Part shown: positions 54,612 to 64,000 of the stretch, piece by piece
How the letters are laid out: each line of letters starts with the position of its first letter
Position numbering within the stretch: the stretch's first letter is position 1
Source of the DNA: Bemisia tabaci
Lineage: Eukaryota; Arthropoda; Insecta; Hemiptera; Aleyrodidae
DNA: 64,000 bases
Assembly (NCBI RefSeq): GCF_918797505.1
Contig: NC_092801.1
Coordinates: 33,122,487-33,186,486 of the forward strand
Reading direction: 5' to 3'
The notes under the pieces: model-generated
Databases searched by the model: none
Told to the model about the DNA's origin: nothing
What the model saw: the letters and a program-made list of their open reading frames with translations, nothing else
Position numbers and translations under genes: made by a program

Positions 54612-54734
54612 TCAATAAGTATTCCACGAGAACGGAGCCTCTGCATTGATCGTTGCTGGTACGACTGGATCAATTAGCAATTCCTTGAGAGTTTTTCGGT
54701 CTGATTTGATGAACTGCGCTGTTTTCTCTGTTAT
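54612..54734 (-). CDS. FAS-type thioesterase exon d: C-terminal exon, catalytic His replaced by Arg
   Basis: 40 codons and TGA, acceptor TTGTCTTCTCCAACAG. FIKSDRKTLKE aligns residue for residue with the family viEGDHrTLLe loop, with Arg at the catalytic His. The protein ends in PFSWNTY. AATAAA follows about 350 bases downstream. Confidence 0.72.
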   Translation of the reverse strand: MTEKTAQFIKSDRKTLKELLIDPVVPATINAEAPFSWNTY

Positions 54735-57700
54735 CTGTTGGAGAAGACAAAAAATTCATGAGTAATTGAGCTGTGCTTCTTTTCATTCAATTTCTCTGTG
54801 AGGAACCTCACGTTCAGTACATTGCATTCTGATTGTACGAATAAAATGAATCAAAAACTTTAAAATGAATCTTCCCAGGAAATGAACAAACGTCGACATA
54901 GGTATCAAACAAATTTGGCCAAAATACGAGTTTTGCCTTTCACTCTTTGTAAAAGCAGAGAAGCGACAGTGTATGGAAGCGCACTTCAGCAGTCTATTTG
55001 TGGAAAATCTCTTCCGAGAACCCTAAATTTAAGCCTGAACGCGAGACTAAACGCGAAATATAATATAGTGCTAAACTAAAATTCATGTCATCATACATTC
55101 CTATTTTTACTGCTCTTTATTCTCCTATGTGTATCATCTCAGCTTGTACCACAGTCGAATTTTTTTTTCGACTTCTCGTGTATCAATATGAAAATAAATA
55201 AATGAATAATTAAATATCGCATTCGATTACTCAAATCAAACAGGAATTTTTGCGATAAGTCGCATTTGGCTTTAATTTAAAGATTCTGCGAGAAAATTTG
55301 CACCAATAGACTGCTGAAGTTTGCTTCTACACTGTTGCTCCTCTGATTTTACAGAGAGTAAAAAGTAAAACTCGTATTTTAGCAAAATTTGTTTGATATA
55401 TCGATGTTTGTGGATGGAGGAATCACCTCGAGGGAGATTATTTTGAAAATATCGAAGTATCAGTCGCTAGAGCAATCACTAAGACAGCTTCACTTCTAAA
55501 TAGTCTTACAAAACCTTAAAATAATTATGATCAAAGCATATGGTTCCGATTGACTATTAATATCTATATGTACAAGCACTTAGCGATCACCGGAAATTTG
55601 CAAACGGTCAGTGAAGACCCTCAAAAATGCGTCCTCAGTTTGAAGCGCCTTCCAAGCCAGGCGATACTCTCCGCTTTACCAGGGAGTTACTTTAGTTGCC
55701 TGTTAGAATAAAATCCAACTAAGAACATTAATTCAATATCCATGTGCAAAATGACAGCAAAACGTGCGAAAATAAAACCTCTCTTTTACCTGGTTAATTT
55801 CGTTTGCGGTGAGTCGACTTAATCTTCCAACCTCGATTGCAACCAATTCATGCTGTAGCTTCTCTCTTGCATCATAACATCGCAAAAATTCCAGGCTTTG
55901 CAAAATTGCTTCAGCAGCTCGCTCTATGAGTGCTTTGTCATGACCGTCAGGTAACTGACTGATCGCCTGTTTTAGATTCTGGATCTCATGACCAGCTCTA
56001 GATTTCTATGTCGAAAAAAATAATACATAAAATGTAACAGCTTAACAACGTGATGTGAAATACAACCCCGAGCAAAATTCAAATGAAGCATTTGGGGGGG
56101 GGGGCGTCAAGAGGCGCCTTACTAAAGAGGATGATGGAGAGGGGTTCAAGCACTGCCTTGCCAAAATACCTGTATGAATGAGAAAACAATTAATATCTAC
56201 TAAAAAGTGTCTAACATATATGAATTGAAGGTAAGAAATTAGGAAAACGTAACTCTTCGCGTTTTATTCACGTCTTTTTTTTCAAATCATGGGTTCCCTC
56301 AGGAAGGAAGCCTCTCGTCCTTTCCAGACTCTACTGTTGCTGGATATACTACTTTTCCAGTACTTTTCCCCTTTCAAAACTATGTAAAATATTCACATTA
56401 TTGCACAATCTGGCGACGCCGGACTGGAATAAAAGGTTGAATGAATAGAAACGTGAAAAGTAAAAATCCTTCGAAGTTTATATTAATTATTATTTCAGAT
56501 GCAATTTCTCGTTTTAGGACTTTTAAAGTTGTAAACATTCACAGTCTCGTAATGCTTTATAAATTATTATAAGAACCGTGCAACTAGTAGTGGCGGATCC
56601 GGGGGGGGGGGGGGCATGGTGGCATGGTCCCCGCCCCTTGAGCCAAAAGAAGGAAAAAAAGAAAAAAGAGAACAAAAGAGGGGATGTATAAGCCGCTTTT
56701 ACGGCGAACTAGGGCGCTCTGCGACGCCTACCCGGCACAGGAATCTGTCATGGTAGAGATCCTCCGGAAGCTGGCATTTCTCCATCTTTTTACAGATGCC
56801 CTCTACCCACCGTTTGGCCGGACGCCCTCTCCGTTGCCTACGTGGGGGGAGGGGGGGGGGCACTCCAACACCTTCTTCGGCAACCTGGTATCAGCCATTC
56901 TCTGCACATGCCCATACCATACCAATTGCTTGGTCTTGATATCGTGCACAATTGTCCCCTTAACATCTATTATCTCTCAGACACGAAAAAAAATGCTACT
57001 GAAAATTCACGAAAATGGTTTTTAGACACATATACATGAACAAGGTTTACCAAACCAAGCTACTCAACACTGCAAAAATGAATAGTCCACGAACTAAAAT
57101 GAACGTTGGCTAAAAGAGGTATTATTCGTCAATTTTCAAAAAATAAATTGTATGCTATAACTGCTTAAATTTCAATCTGGGAAGGACTATTTTTACCATT
57201 TTTTTCGGCAAAGGCCCCAGCCCCCTCGCTTTAGAGGATATCCCACCCTTGGAATCCCCCCCAACTCGACATCAGCAAATGCCCTCACCCTCCGACTCAC
57301 TTTGGATCCGCCACTAGCAACTAGGGTAAGAAGGTTGCGACCAAAAGATTTACAAAATGAGCATAATTTTGTCGGATATGTGAGCTAATCATCGCTGAGT
57401 TATACTTCGATATCAAAGGGAATGTTTGAAAACATTCGGAATTGAAACCACACATTGGATCGATTGCAATGCCACGATTGGCTGAATAAGCCCGAAACAT
57501 AATATAAATTATTTAGAACTGAAAGATCTCCTCGAAGAAAATCCAACATAATTTCCAAGTCACGAACCGGAAATAAGGTGTTGATCAAAAGTTTGCTGAG
57601 AGACTCTTTAGGAGGGAGTAAATTTTTCATCTTGTCTGGGAATCCCTGTAGCAGGAACAAAGTTGCGTCGTGCCCTGCGCTCGCGAGCAGCCTTGAAAGG

Positions 57701-59728
57701 GTCATCGCGAGACCTCCACTCCACGTCTCGGCCACGATCGTGAAAGGACCTCTCTTTTGGATTCGAAGCATCGACTGAAACCATCCAAAATTCAAAATCA
57801 ATGCTAAAAACATTTTAAAAATTAGACTGTACGCAAGGGATGAAAGTAGCCATTCTCTTACATTTGTAGTGTTAACTGATATCATGAAAAATTTAAAGTC
57901 AATACGACAGAATGAAAACAAAAATTATGGTTAAATGAGGCGTCACTTCACAAACACCGCATACTTTTATCCCTGAATTTTCTAAGAAGTCACAGGCTCA
58001 TTTTCAACTGCAAAAACAGTACGAGTTCATTTGAAACAAGCGTAAGTTTTTGCAGTCGTTTTTATTTATCCATTTTTTTTTTTTTTTTTTTATCCCTTTA
58101 CTGCATCGCGTTACCATATGGCAACAAGTGGATACTCTGGCAAGACATTAGGTACTGTATGTTGTTGCCGTATGGCAACGAGCTTTTTTAAGCCTCAAAA
58201 GTTAAAGAAAAAATTAAAATTTCGAAAAAAGCTCAAAGACGTGTCTCTTTGTTGTCACTTTACAATAACATATATTTTTTTCATCAAAATCGGAGTCACA
58301 AAAAAATTCCATGCAGTAGAGGGTTAAAAATCAGAAAATTTCTCTCCTAAGAGAGACTTGCATTGATGATAGGTGCAGCCAGATCGAAACACGTTTACAG
58401 CTATGCTCCCGCCTAAGTGGCCTTGATGGCAGTGACTGATGAACAGTTTTTTTCTCCTTTTTTTCAGAAATGCTGAAAAACTGTTGATATTTACAAAGAA
58501 AGAAACGCTTTTCTGATATGTTTTAAGTGCACTTAAATGTACGCTTAAAACGTTTAAAAAATTACTGTACTAGAGAGGAGACAAGTCATTGAATATTCAA
58601 CGACTTAATAACAATTCGTCGCTTGGCTGACATAAGGGCGTAACTGCACTCTGCAATGAACCCTGTCCTCCATACAACTCAATGCTTTTCCGGGCTCATC
58701 CCAATGTGTAGTTACGTCCTTATGTCAGCCAAGCGACGAATTTTTGCAGGAAATTTTACTTTCTTGCGGTCAGAAGTAAACAAACAAAACTCCTGTGATT
58801 TTATTAAATTAAAATTTGACACAACAACTTTTCTGCCGACAAATAGAGAGTAGGAGGAAGAACCCCTCGACGGGCAAGGTGCGAAACCTTCTATCTCCGT
58901 TTGCGACGTTGCAGTTTTTCTATCATATTTTATTTTTCTTCGGAAAAACTGGTTTACGCAATTTCTTAGAAACATCTTGATTTTTCTTCTCTGTTATCAG
59001 AATATTCTGCATGAATTTTAAGCCATAAAGTTGGCTTATTTCTCTTCGAAACAATAAAAAGGGAGCAAACATTTTGAAACACCGCAATGATTATACGTGG
59101 TTTCGCACTTTGGCCATCGCCTTCAATGTTCGATAGTCACAGGCGTCAACGCGCCAAATGCGCCTAAAAAATCGGTCATGGTGCCTAAAAAATGAAGGCT
59201 CTGCGCCAACGTGGCCCCTGAAAATCCCCCCCCCCCCCCCCCGGAAGAAAAAAATCTTAATTTTTTGTTTGGTTTGGTGAAACATCTTCCGTCTAACTTT
59301 TTACTAAATGCGCCGTGATATATAGGCAAAAAGTCAATTTGGCCGCTAAAAGATCTTCAATGGCCCATCGGCCCGTAATAATCAAGCTTAATGGGCCACA
59401 TGGCTCTTGAAACTCAAAGGTGAGTTTTGAACACTGAATTCGCCCTGTTATTTGAAAAAACCTAGTTCCTCTTCATTAAACTCGATTTAATTGTGATTTC
59501 TTACCCTAAGAAGATCTGAAGCCACTTGATTGATGGATTTTGCGACAAGACGAGTATGAGCAATGAAACAGGGGTACATAAGCCTGGAGATGAGGAATTG
59601 CATGTGAGATCCGCAAAAAGCCGGAATGATGAACACGGGTCGGGTATCTGCACGAAGAGCTCTCCCAGCTGACGAAGGTATCGAGATGAATTTAGCACAA
59701 GATTGGCTGTCACATTCAATGTCTCCGG
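54612..59728 (-). CDS. Fatty-acid-synthase-type thioesterase domain with degenerate catalytic triad, last four exons
   Basis: Exons 59505-59728, 57520-57774, 55790-56005 and 54612-54734 join in frame to about 271 residues, close to the animal FAS thioesterase length, ending in TGA. Landmarks: TRPVFIIPAFCGS (for RPlFLvHPIEGs), GPFTIVAETWSGGLA (for GPYrvAGYSfGa), TLFLLQGFP (for LFLfDGsP) and FIKSDRKTLKE (for viEGDHrTLLe). In active enzymes the triad is Ser, Asp, His. Here Ser is present in TWSGG, but Asp is Gln and His is Arg. The domain normally releases palmitate from the carrier protein, so this one is predicted inactive or altered. Open frames and good splice sites argue for a retained gene, not a pseudogene. 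Carrier, reductase and synthase domains were not recognised and should lie above 59728. Confidence 0.78.
54882..55412. mobile_element. TIR element between thioesterase exons c and d
   Basis: Arms of about 125 bp (54882-55010 and 55288-55412) share AAAATACGAGTTTT and CTTCAGCAGTCTATT in inverted orientation. The right portion ends in AT-rich AATAAATAAATGAATAA sequence. Confidence 0.65.
55790..56005 (-). CDS. FAS-type thioesterase exon c: helical lid region
   Basis: 72 codons in phase 0, acceptor TTTTTTTCGACATAG and donor CAG|GTAAAA. Almost entirely helical, with AGHEIQNLKQAISQLPDGHD and ALIERAAEAILQSLEF. Length and position fit the lid insertion of animal FAS thioesterases between the Asp strand and the His loop. 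On its own this exon would not identify the family; its neighbours do. Confidence 0.68.
56588..57316. mobile_element. hAT-like non-autonomous element with 8-bp target duplication
   Basis: Ends TAGTGGCGGATCC and GGATCCGCCACTA are perfect inverted repeats. They are flanked by GCAACTAG on both sides (56580-56587 and 57317-57324). An 8-bp duplication is characteristic of hAT elements. The interior holds G and C runs and the LINE fragment, with no transposase. Inserted between thioesterase exons b and c. Confidence 0.75.
56688..56966 (-). pseudogene. LINE (RTE-like) reverse transcriptase C-terminal fragment, frameshifted
   Basis: The minus strand reads KTKQLVWYGHVQRMADTRLP then, after a shift at a C-rich run near 56850-56860, RRQRRGRPAKRW and EKCQLPEDLYHDR. 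The WYGHVxRM and RGRPxxRW blocks are typical of the end of RTE/BovB-type LINE polymerases. No endonuclease or polymerase core is nearby. It lies inside the hAT-like element at 56588-57316. Confidence 0.7.
57520..57774 (-). CDS. FAS-type thioesterase exon b: nucleophile elbow
   Basis: 85 codons in phase 0, acceptor GGTTTCAG and donor TCA|GTTCTA (weak). It carries KRGPFTIVAETWSGGLAMTL, where TWSGG takes the place of the GxSxG elbow with its first Gly changed. The later TLFLLQGFP has Gln where the catalytic Asp of LFLfDGsP should be. The 3' edge is chosen by phase and by the expected spacing to the next exon, and is the least sure boundary. Confidence 0.75.
58094..58323. mobile_element. Possible piggyBac-type MITE
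   Basis: CCCTTTACTGCAT and ATGCAGTAGAGGG ends, with TTAA at the right flank (58324-58327) but not cleanly at the left. CCC..GGG ends plus TTAA point to piggyBac-like mobilisation (inference). Confidence 0.45.
58613..58742. mobile_element. Hairpin MITE family F, copy 2
   Basis: AATTCGTCGCTTGGCTGACA ... TGTCAGCCAAGCGACGAATT, perfect 20-bp ends and 40-bp near-perfect arms. Confidence 0.85.
59505..59728 (-). CDS. FAS-type thioesterase exon a: N-terminal strand region
   Basis: Acceptor CTTCTTAACAG and donor AGG|GTAAGA. It encodes SIPSSAGRALRADTRPVFII, PAFCGS, SRLMYPCFIAHTR and ASDLLR, following the order of FAS thioesterases from the linker after the carrier domain. The family HPIEGS is PAFCGS. 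The frame stays open to an ATG at 59765, so the 5' edge could be upstream of the acceptor chosen. Confidence 0.7.
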
Positions 59729-59999
59729 CTGTTAAGAAGCGTCCAATCTCCTCAATTTCCGCCATAGATGAGGGTAAGAAGTCTTTTATTGATTTGTATC
59801 GTTGCTTCCTAATGCACGTAAAACAGACAATTAGACTTGGAATTTGGAAAGAACCTTGGGTGACACAAAATTGTTTCAGCTATTTTGCAATAAAATTGCT
59901 CCAAAAAATCAAAATAGAATGATCACAAGATTCCAAACTTTTCCGGAATAGCAAAAATATTTCAAAATTAAAGGTTGCCGATTTTTTTTGTTGAAAAAC

Positions 60000-62100
60000 A
60001 CACATTTTCAGAGCCTTTAAAATGTAGGGCAATCACCTAAAAAGGTATAATGAAACATACTCAAAAAGGATCCCCTTGTATGAATGGCAATCCTCAAAAG
60101 TAAGTTTAAATCATTCATATAAAAAACGAGAAAATGCCACTTTCCCATATTCCAAACTATCTTGATTAAAAAACACACAAATCTGTACGAAACAGGGGCC
60201 ATTTTTTTGTTTTTAAAAACTTCAACTCACGACCATTGTATTGTAATACACTTATGATAATAATTCAATGAAAATCTAAAGCCTAAAATTAGAACAGCTT
60301 GACTTTTCATAGATCGCCTTTCGAACAACAAATAGCCACTTCTGTAAACAATTTCTCAATTTTCATAAATGCTGTAGAAAGTGTTGATCAACTTAAATAA
60401 GTTATTCGTTGATATTCCGTCAGATAAAGTAACTGATATCCAAGTCGATGGATAGGGAATAATACCGACTATCTGGAAACTGACACTTTTGTAGGACGAA
60501 GAGAGAACTTCGCCGTTTTTGTAATTAGCTTTGTAATTTTTTCATACATTACAGCGTTATTAAAGCGCTCCCTTACAGAATTGGAAAAAACTAGAAACAT
60601 CAGCTTGCGTATTTTAAACTCGTCACTTTCCAGCCAAAGTATCACAAACACCATGCCGACCACGCGACATTTCAATATTTCCGCCGCCATTTTATTTTAA
60701 GCGTGCCAGTAGGGCTCGCTTTTTGAAATCACTCGGATGTACCATAGTACAGCACACCGATCAACCAATGCTATTCAACGGGCCGTCCAAATATTTTTTT
60801 CCTCGGACCCGTTTTCTTGTCTTTGAACCATTATACTGTCAAGCCCTGATGGTCTCTTACCAAAAAACCGAATGAACTGCTAATTGGGAACCCTTGAGAA
60901 CATTTTCCTGTCAAAACCGTATTATTTCATTTGACAAAAACCTCATAGAAGCTTTCTTACGCTCGGAGGACTCAACTCTAGAACCTTCTTTCCCGCCAAA
61001 ACTGTTTAGCCAATGAGCGTCTTGCACTGCAAGTGCAATCTGTGATGAGCCTCGTGACTCTTTATACCATGTACTAACCGTGGCCCCTGCAGAAATCCAC
61101 TCAAACCACTGCAGTTATCTCCCGATATAGCTTTGGGTGTCAGGTTTCGAGCAAGGCAATAAAAGACGGCGAGGAGAGGGTCGCCTCGTCGAACCTATTA
61201 TCTTCCACGCCCGATTAACCATTCACCGTGACGCCAGGATCCACCAAATTTTCACAAAAATTGTTTTCCGTCTATTTAGCGAGTTTTTCCTTACTTTCCG
61301 TTAAAGTACAAATAAAAAGAGACCTCATTTGTAAAAATCGGCCGAATAGGAGAGAAGTTACAGTTCGAAATCCAAAGAGATTAACTCAACGCGATTTCGA
61401 TGCACGGCAGTTCGCCCAAATCACGGTCGTGCGAAATGCCGCATATCAGCTTAAAATCAAGATAATTGGACGGAATCTTTAAAATCAATTTACATTCAAC
61501 GTTCATGAATCAATATTTTCTCCCAAATTTAGCAAAAAGTACCAATTGATGCAAATAACAAAGACGTGAAAATAGTAGGTATGTGTCCAACATTTTAGTT
61601 ATTCGGCACGCTTTTCCAACATATTCATGTTGGATTTTTCTGCTTGTTTTTTTTTACAGAGAAATTTCTCAACAAGGCTATCCGAAAATTCCTTTGGATT
61701 TTCATAGCGCTGTCGATAAAATTCAGTGATTTTCAAACAGATCCAACCAAAAATTTCTCTGTATAAATATAAAATGGCGGCAGAAATTTTGAAACGTTGC
61801 ACAGTGCGGCCCTCAGTGTACAAAAATAAAAATTCAGAACTCGACATCTGAATATTTTTTTTTTTTGATTTGTCATCTGAAAGATATTTCTGACTCACGA
61901 TGATGGTTTATTTTCAAATTTTTCGCTCAAAACTACATAAAAGTTGGGTAGAAAGCGGGCGGGAAATGGGTCGAGAATGACTGGTCCATAAGAAATACAC
62001 GGGAAAAAGAAGTCAATTTCAAATGAAGATTTCTCGCTTGAAACGCAAAGAGCTCTGGGTGGTTGACATTCTCTTATTCCTCAGATATTCAACTTCAATG
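60000..62100. other. Region 5' of the thioesterase exons, mostly unrecognised
   Basis: Contains two fragments with TTTCCGCCGCCATTTTATTTT-type sequence (60640-60700; reverse at 61770-61800, also at 6700-6730) and an inverted pair around ACAGAGAAATTTCTC (61655-61760). No FAS exon was recognised. Confidence 0.4.
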
Positions 62101-62232
62101 GGCCTGTTGCAAACTTTTGCTAGAGCAAATATAAGAGTTGTTTCCTACAGATGATGCCTCAAAAATCACGATGGGCGCATCGGCAAAGTCTAAAATGCAC
62201 TCATAACTTCACAATCTGCGTAAGAAATTTGC
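62101..62232. mobile_element. Left arm of the 50458-51105 family
   Basis: GGCCTGTTGCAAACTTTTGC, then TAGAGCAAATATAA and ATCACGATGGGCGCATCGGC. No right arm nearby. Confidence 0.6.
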
Positions 62233-62672
62233 TCTACCAAAAAGATCTTGCGACTTTTTGCGACTATCAGAGATATTTGAAGTTAAAGTTTAGGTGTTTC
62301 ACGTTTTTACATCGTTAACTTAAAGCTATAATTCGAGGTTGCCAACTTCAAATGAACTGTTCTCGAAAAATACGCAAAAAATCCTGCAGTTATAACATTT
62401 TCTTATTCCTCGAGTGTTTTAATTTGATAGTGCCAAAGAATTTTCCTATGTCGGTGCTACTATCTTCATTATTTAAAGTTAAGTGTCTATTACCGATTTT
62501 TGTCCACATCGTCCATGAGGGTGCCGCACTGTGCGTCGTATGGAGCTTGTGATCCTTTGGCAGGATGGTGACGAACTGTACAATGCGGCAAAGTCGCTAA
62601 CTCGTTTTTGCCCAAATTGTCAGTCAGGCGGTATTCTTCCTCAGCCCTCGAAGTATGTTCAGACACGATTTA

Positions 62673-62948
62673 TCATCGAGAAATTTTCCCAAAATTGATA
62701 AAACTTAACAAACCAGAGGTTTTTTGAATGTTGTTGGTCCTTTTAGACACAAGGTATACGGCTTCTCTATTTTTATTCAAAAGAGCATGGTCAAGGACTT
62801 CAGTGTAGTCGACGTTGCCATCAAGGATCACAGATATCACACCCTTAACCATTGCACATTTTTTGTCGTGAATGTTGATGATAGGAACTTGTGGATTCGT
62901 GCTTATTACCATCTCTTTGACATCCGTCACGAAGCCAATATTTTTTTC
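62673..62948 (-). CDS. Unassigned exon-like open frame upstream of the thioesterase exons
   Basis: After a good acceptor (TTTTTATTCATAG) 91 codons stay open to TGA, beginning EKNIGFVTDVKEMVISTNPQ and continuing through KGVISVILDGNVDY and LDHALLNKNREAVYLVSKR. The composition looks protein-like, with alternating strand and helix. I do not recognise a domain. Position and strand would suit an upstream exon of the FAS-type gene, but no FAS motif is visible. It could also be the last exon of another gene. Confidence 0.35.
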   Translation of the reverse strand, partial: EKNIGFVTDVKEMVISTNPQVPIINIHDKKCAMVKGVISVILDGNVDYTEVLDHALLNKNREAVYLVSKRTNNIQKTSGLLSFINFGKISR

Positions 62949-63860
62949 CTATGAATAAAAATTGTAAAATTAATCCAGGAAAATGTAAGGCTATTTCCAA
63001 AGTTGTTTTGGATGCTATTCAGTCGTGTATTTTTTTTCTCGGCTTTTCATTATACTACTCGAGTACTCTATAAGTACTTTTTTCTGCAACGCCGGTTAGC
63101 GATTGAAGTATTTTTGAAGGCAAGGTAGTGCAAAATGTGGGAAATAATTTCGCTTGTTGGTGAGGGGAGGGGAGGGTGTTGACATTTTTCACTAAGTTTA
63201 CTGTCTTACTCCCTGGAGGATACTTAAATTACAATCTTAATGGGTTCTCGGGAGCTGGTGTATCACAGAATCGTGTTTCGATGTTTGTATACAATTAAAT
63301 AACAACTTTAAAGCATTTTTCGCGTACTATGGTTCTATACCCGAAATTATAGAAGTACAAATCTGTTGGATGACGTCATTCTAGTAGAAGAGTTATTATA
63401 ATTTAAACTACAACGGTAAGTATCTGGCTGATCAATCGATTCTGAACTTTCTGAACTACTTGGTGCTACGTAATCTACGTAATGTACACCTCCTAGAGGG
63501 TATTACTTTACACATTCTGTAGTGTTTTCATCTTACCCTGTTTTCATCTTTCGCATTAAATTAGTTAAAACCTAATGAGAGGTATATCAACGATGAATCC
63601 CCCAAACCACTTATTTCCTTTACGATGTTTTGAAGTTTTCGCTCCCATTTTACTTTATTTATTTTTTTTTTTTTTTTAAAGAGATTAAATCAACGACCGT
63701 CTTTGAAATTTTCATAGAATTTTCTTCGCACAGAGAATGAAAATTACAGAAGTTTAAAATAATTGACTTCTATTTGTTTTATTGTTAAAAAATAAAGTGT
63801 GGCTTCGCAAACCAAAATATGTAGTTTGAGGGTTTCATCGGGGATATTACTGTTAATGCA

Positions 63861-64000
63861 GGGTGGTTAGCGACCGGGAAAACCGGGGAAAGTCAGGGAA
63901 TGCAATTCGACCGGGAAAAATTAGGAAAAGGTCAGGGAATTTTTGTGGAGCCGGGTTCCACGTAAATATCGGGTCCGTGATGGGCCAGCTGATCGCGTTG
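63861..64000. mobile_element. Partial repeat with GGGAAAA/CAGGGAAT motifs, cut by window end
   Basis: Repeated ACCGGGAAAA, GTCAGGGAAT units typical of dispersed arthropod repeats. The other end lies outside the window. Confidence 0.4.

Noticed and set aside
61228..61482. 84-codon plus-strand frame with basic residues
   Set aside because: No recognisable domain, splice context or repeats of it, and composition close to AT-rich chance frames.

Overview
This is a eukaryotic window, almost certainly an insect chromosome, and the mix of short inverted-repeat elements fits a hemipteran (whitefly-like). I cannot prove the species. The evidence is GT-AG spliced exons with conserved phases, an arthropod-type initiator, AATAAA signals, AT-rich introns, and dozens of interspersed TIR/MITE families with short target duplications. 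No bacterial operon, tRNA, rRNA or CRISPR was seen. All recognised genes are on the minus strand and are split into small exons, so long ORFs are a poor guide here.

Layout, read 3' to 5' on the plus strand. (1) 1843-19424: six exons of a papain-family (C1A) cysteine peptidase, copy A. Its first exon was not found, and its last exons were not found or lie before base 1. (2) 25192-48610: a complete-looking paralogue, copy B, with nine exons, an initiator about 60 nt before the ATG and AATAAA about 90 nt after the stop, encoding about 495 residues. Exon order, intron phases and several exon lengths are identical in A and B, so they are a tandem duplication. Both share an unusual layout: a cysteine-rich domain, an I29 inhibitor propeptide, a 110-117 residue low-complexity linker, then the papain fold. 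(3) 54612-59728: the last four exons of a fatty-acid-synthase-type thioesterase domain whose catalytic Asp and His are replaced by Gln and Arg. Upstream FAS domains, if present, should lie beyond base 64000.

The remaining roughly 95% is introns and intergenic DNA packed with mobile elements, many nested. Examples are a three-layer nest touching a copy B splice donor (43973-44676), a 3.9 kb element with about 890 bp inverted arms holding a second TA-flanked element (11068-14954), a 2.8 kb TA-flanked long-TIR element holding a 333 bp tandem satellite (7373-10196), a TA-flanked element holding two others (47216-48421), and a hAT-like element with a perfect 8 bp target duplication that carries a LINE fragment (56588-57316). 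One hairpin element lies at the same intron position in peptidase copies A and B, so it predates the gene duplication.

Together the genes suggest a lineage-specific secreted or gut peptidase expansion next to a diverged FAS paralogue. I see no functional link between the two loci. Exon boundaries were derived by hand from splice sites and phase. Family assignments rest on motifs, not database searches.
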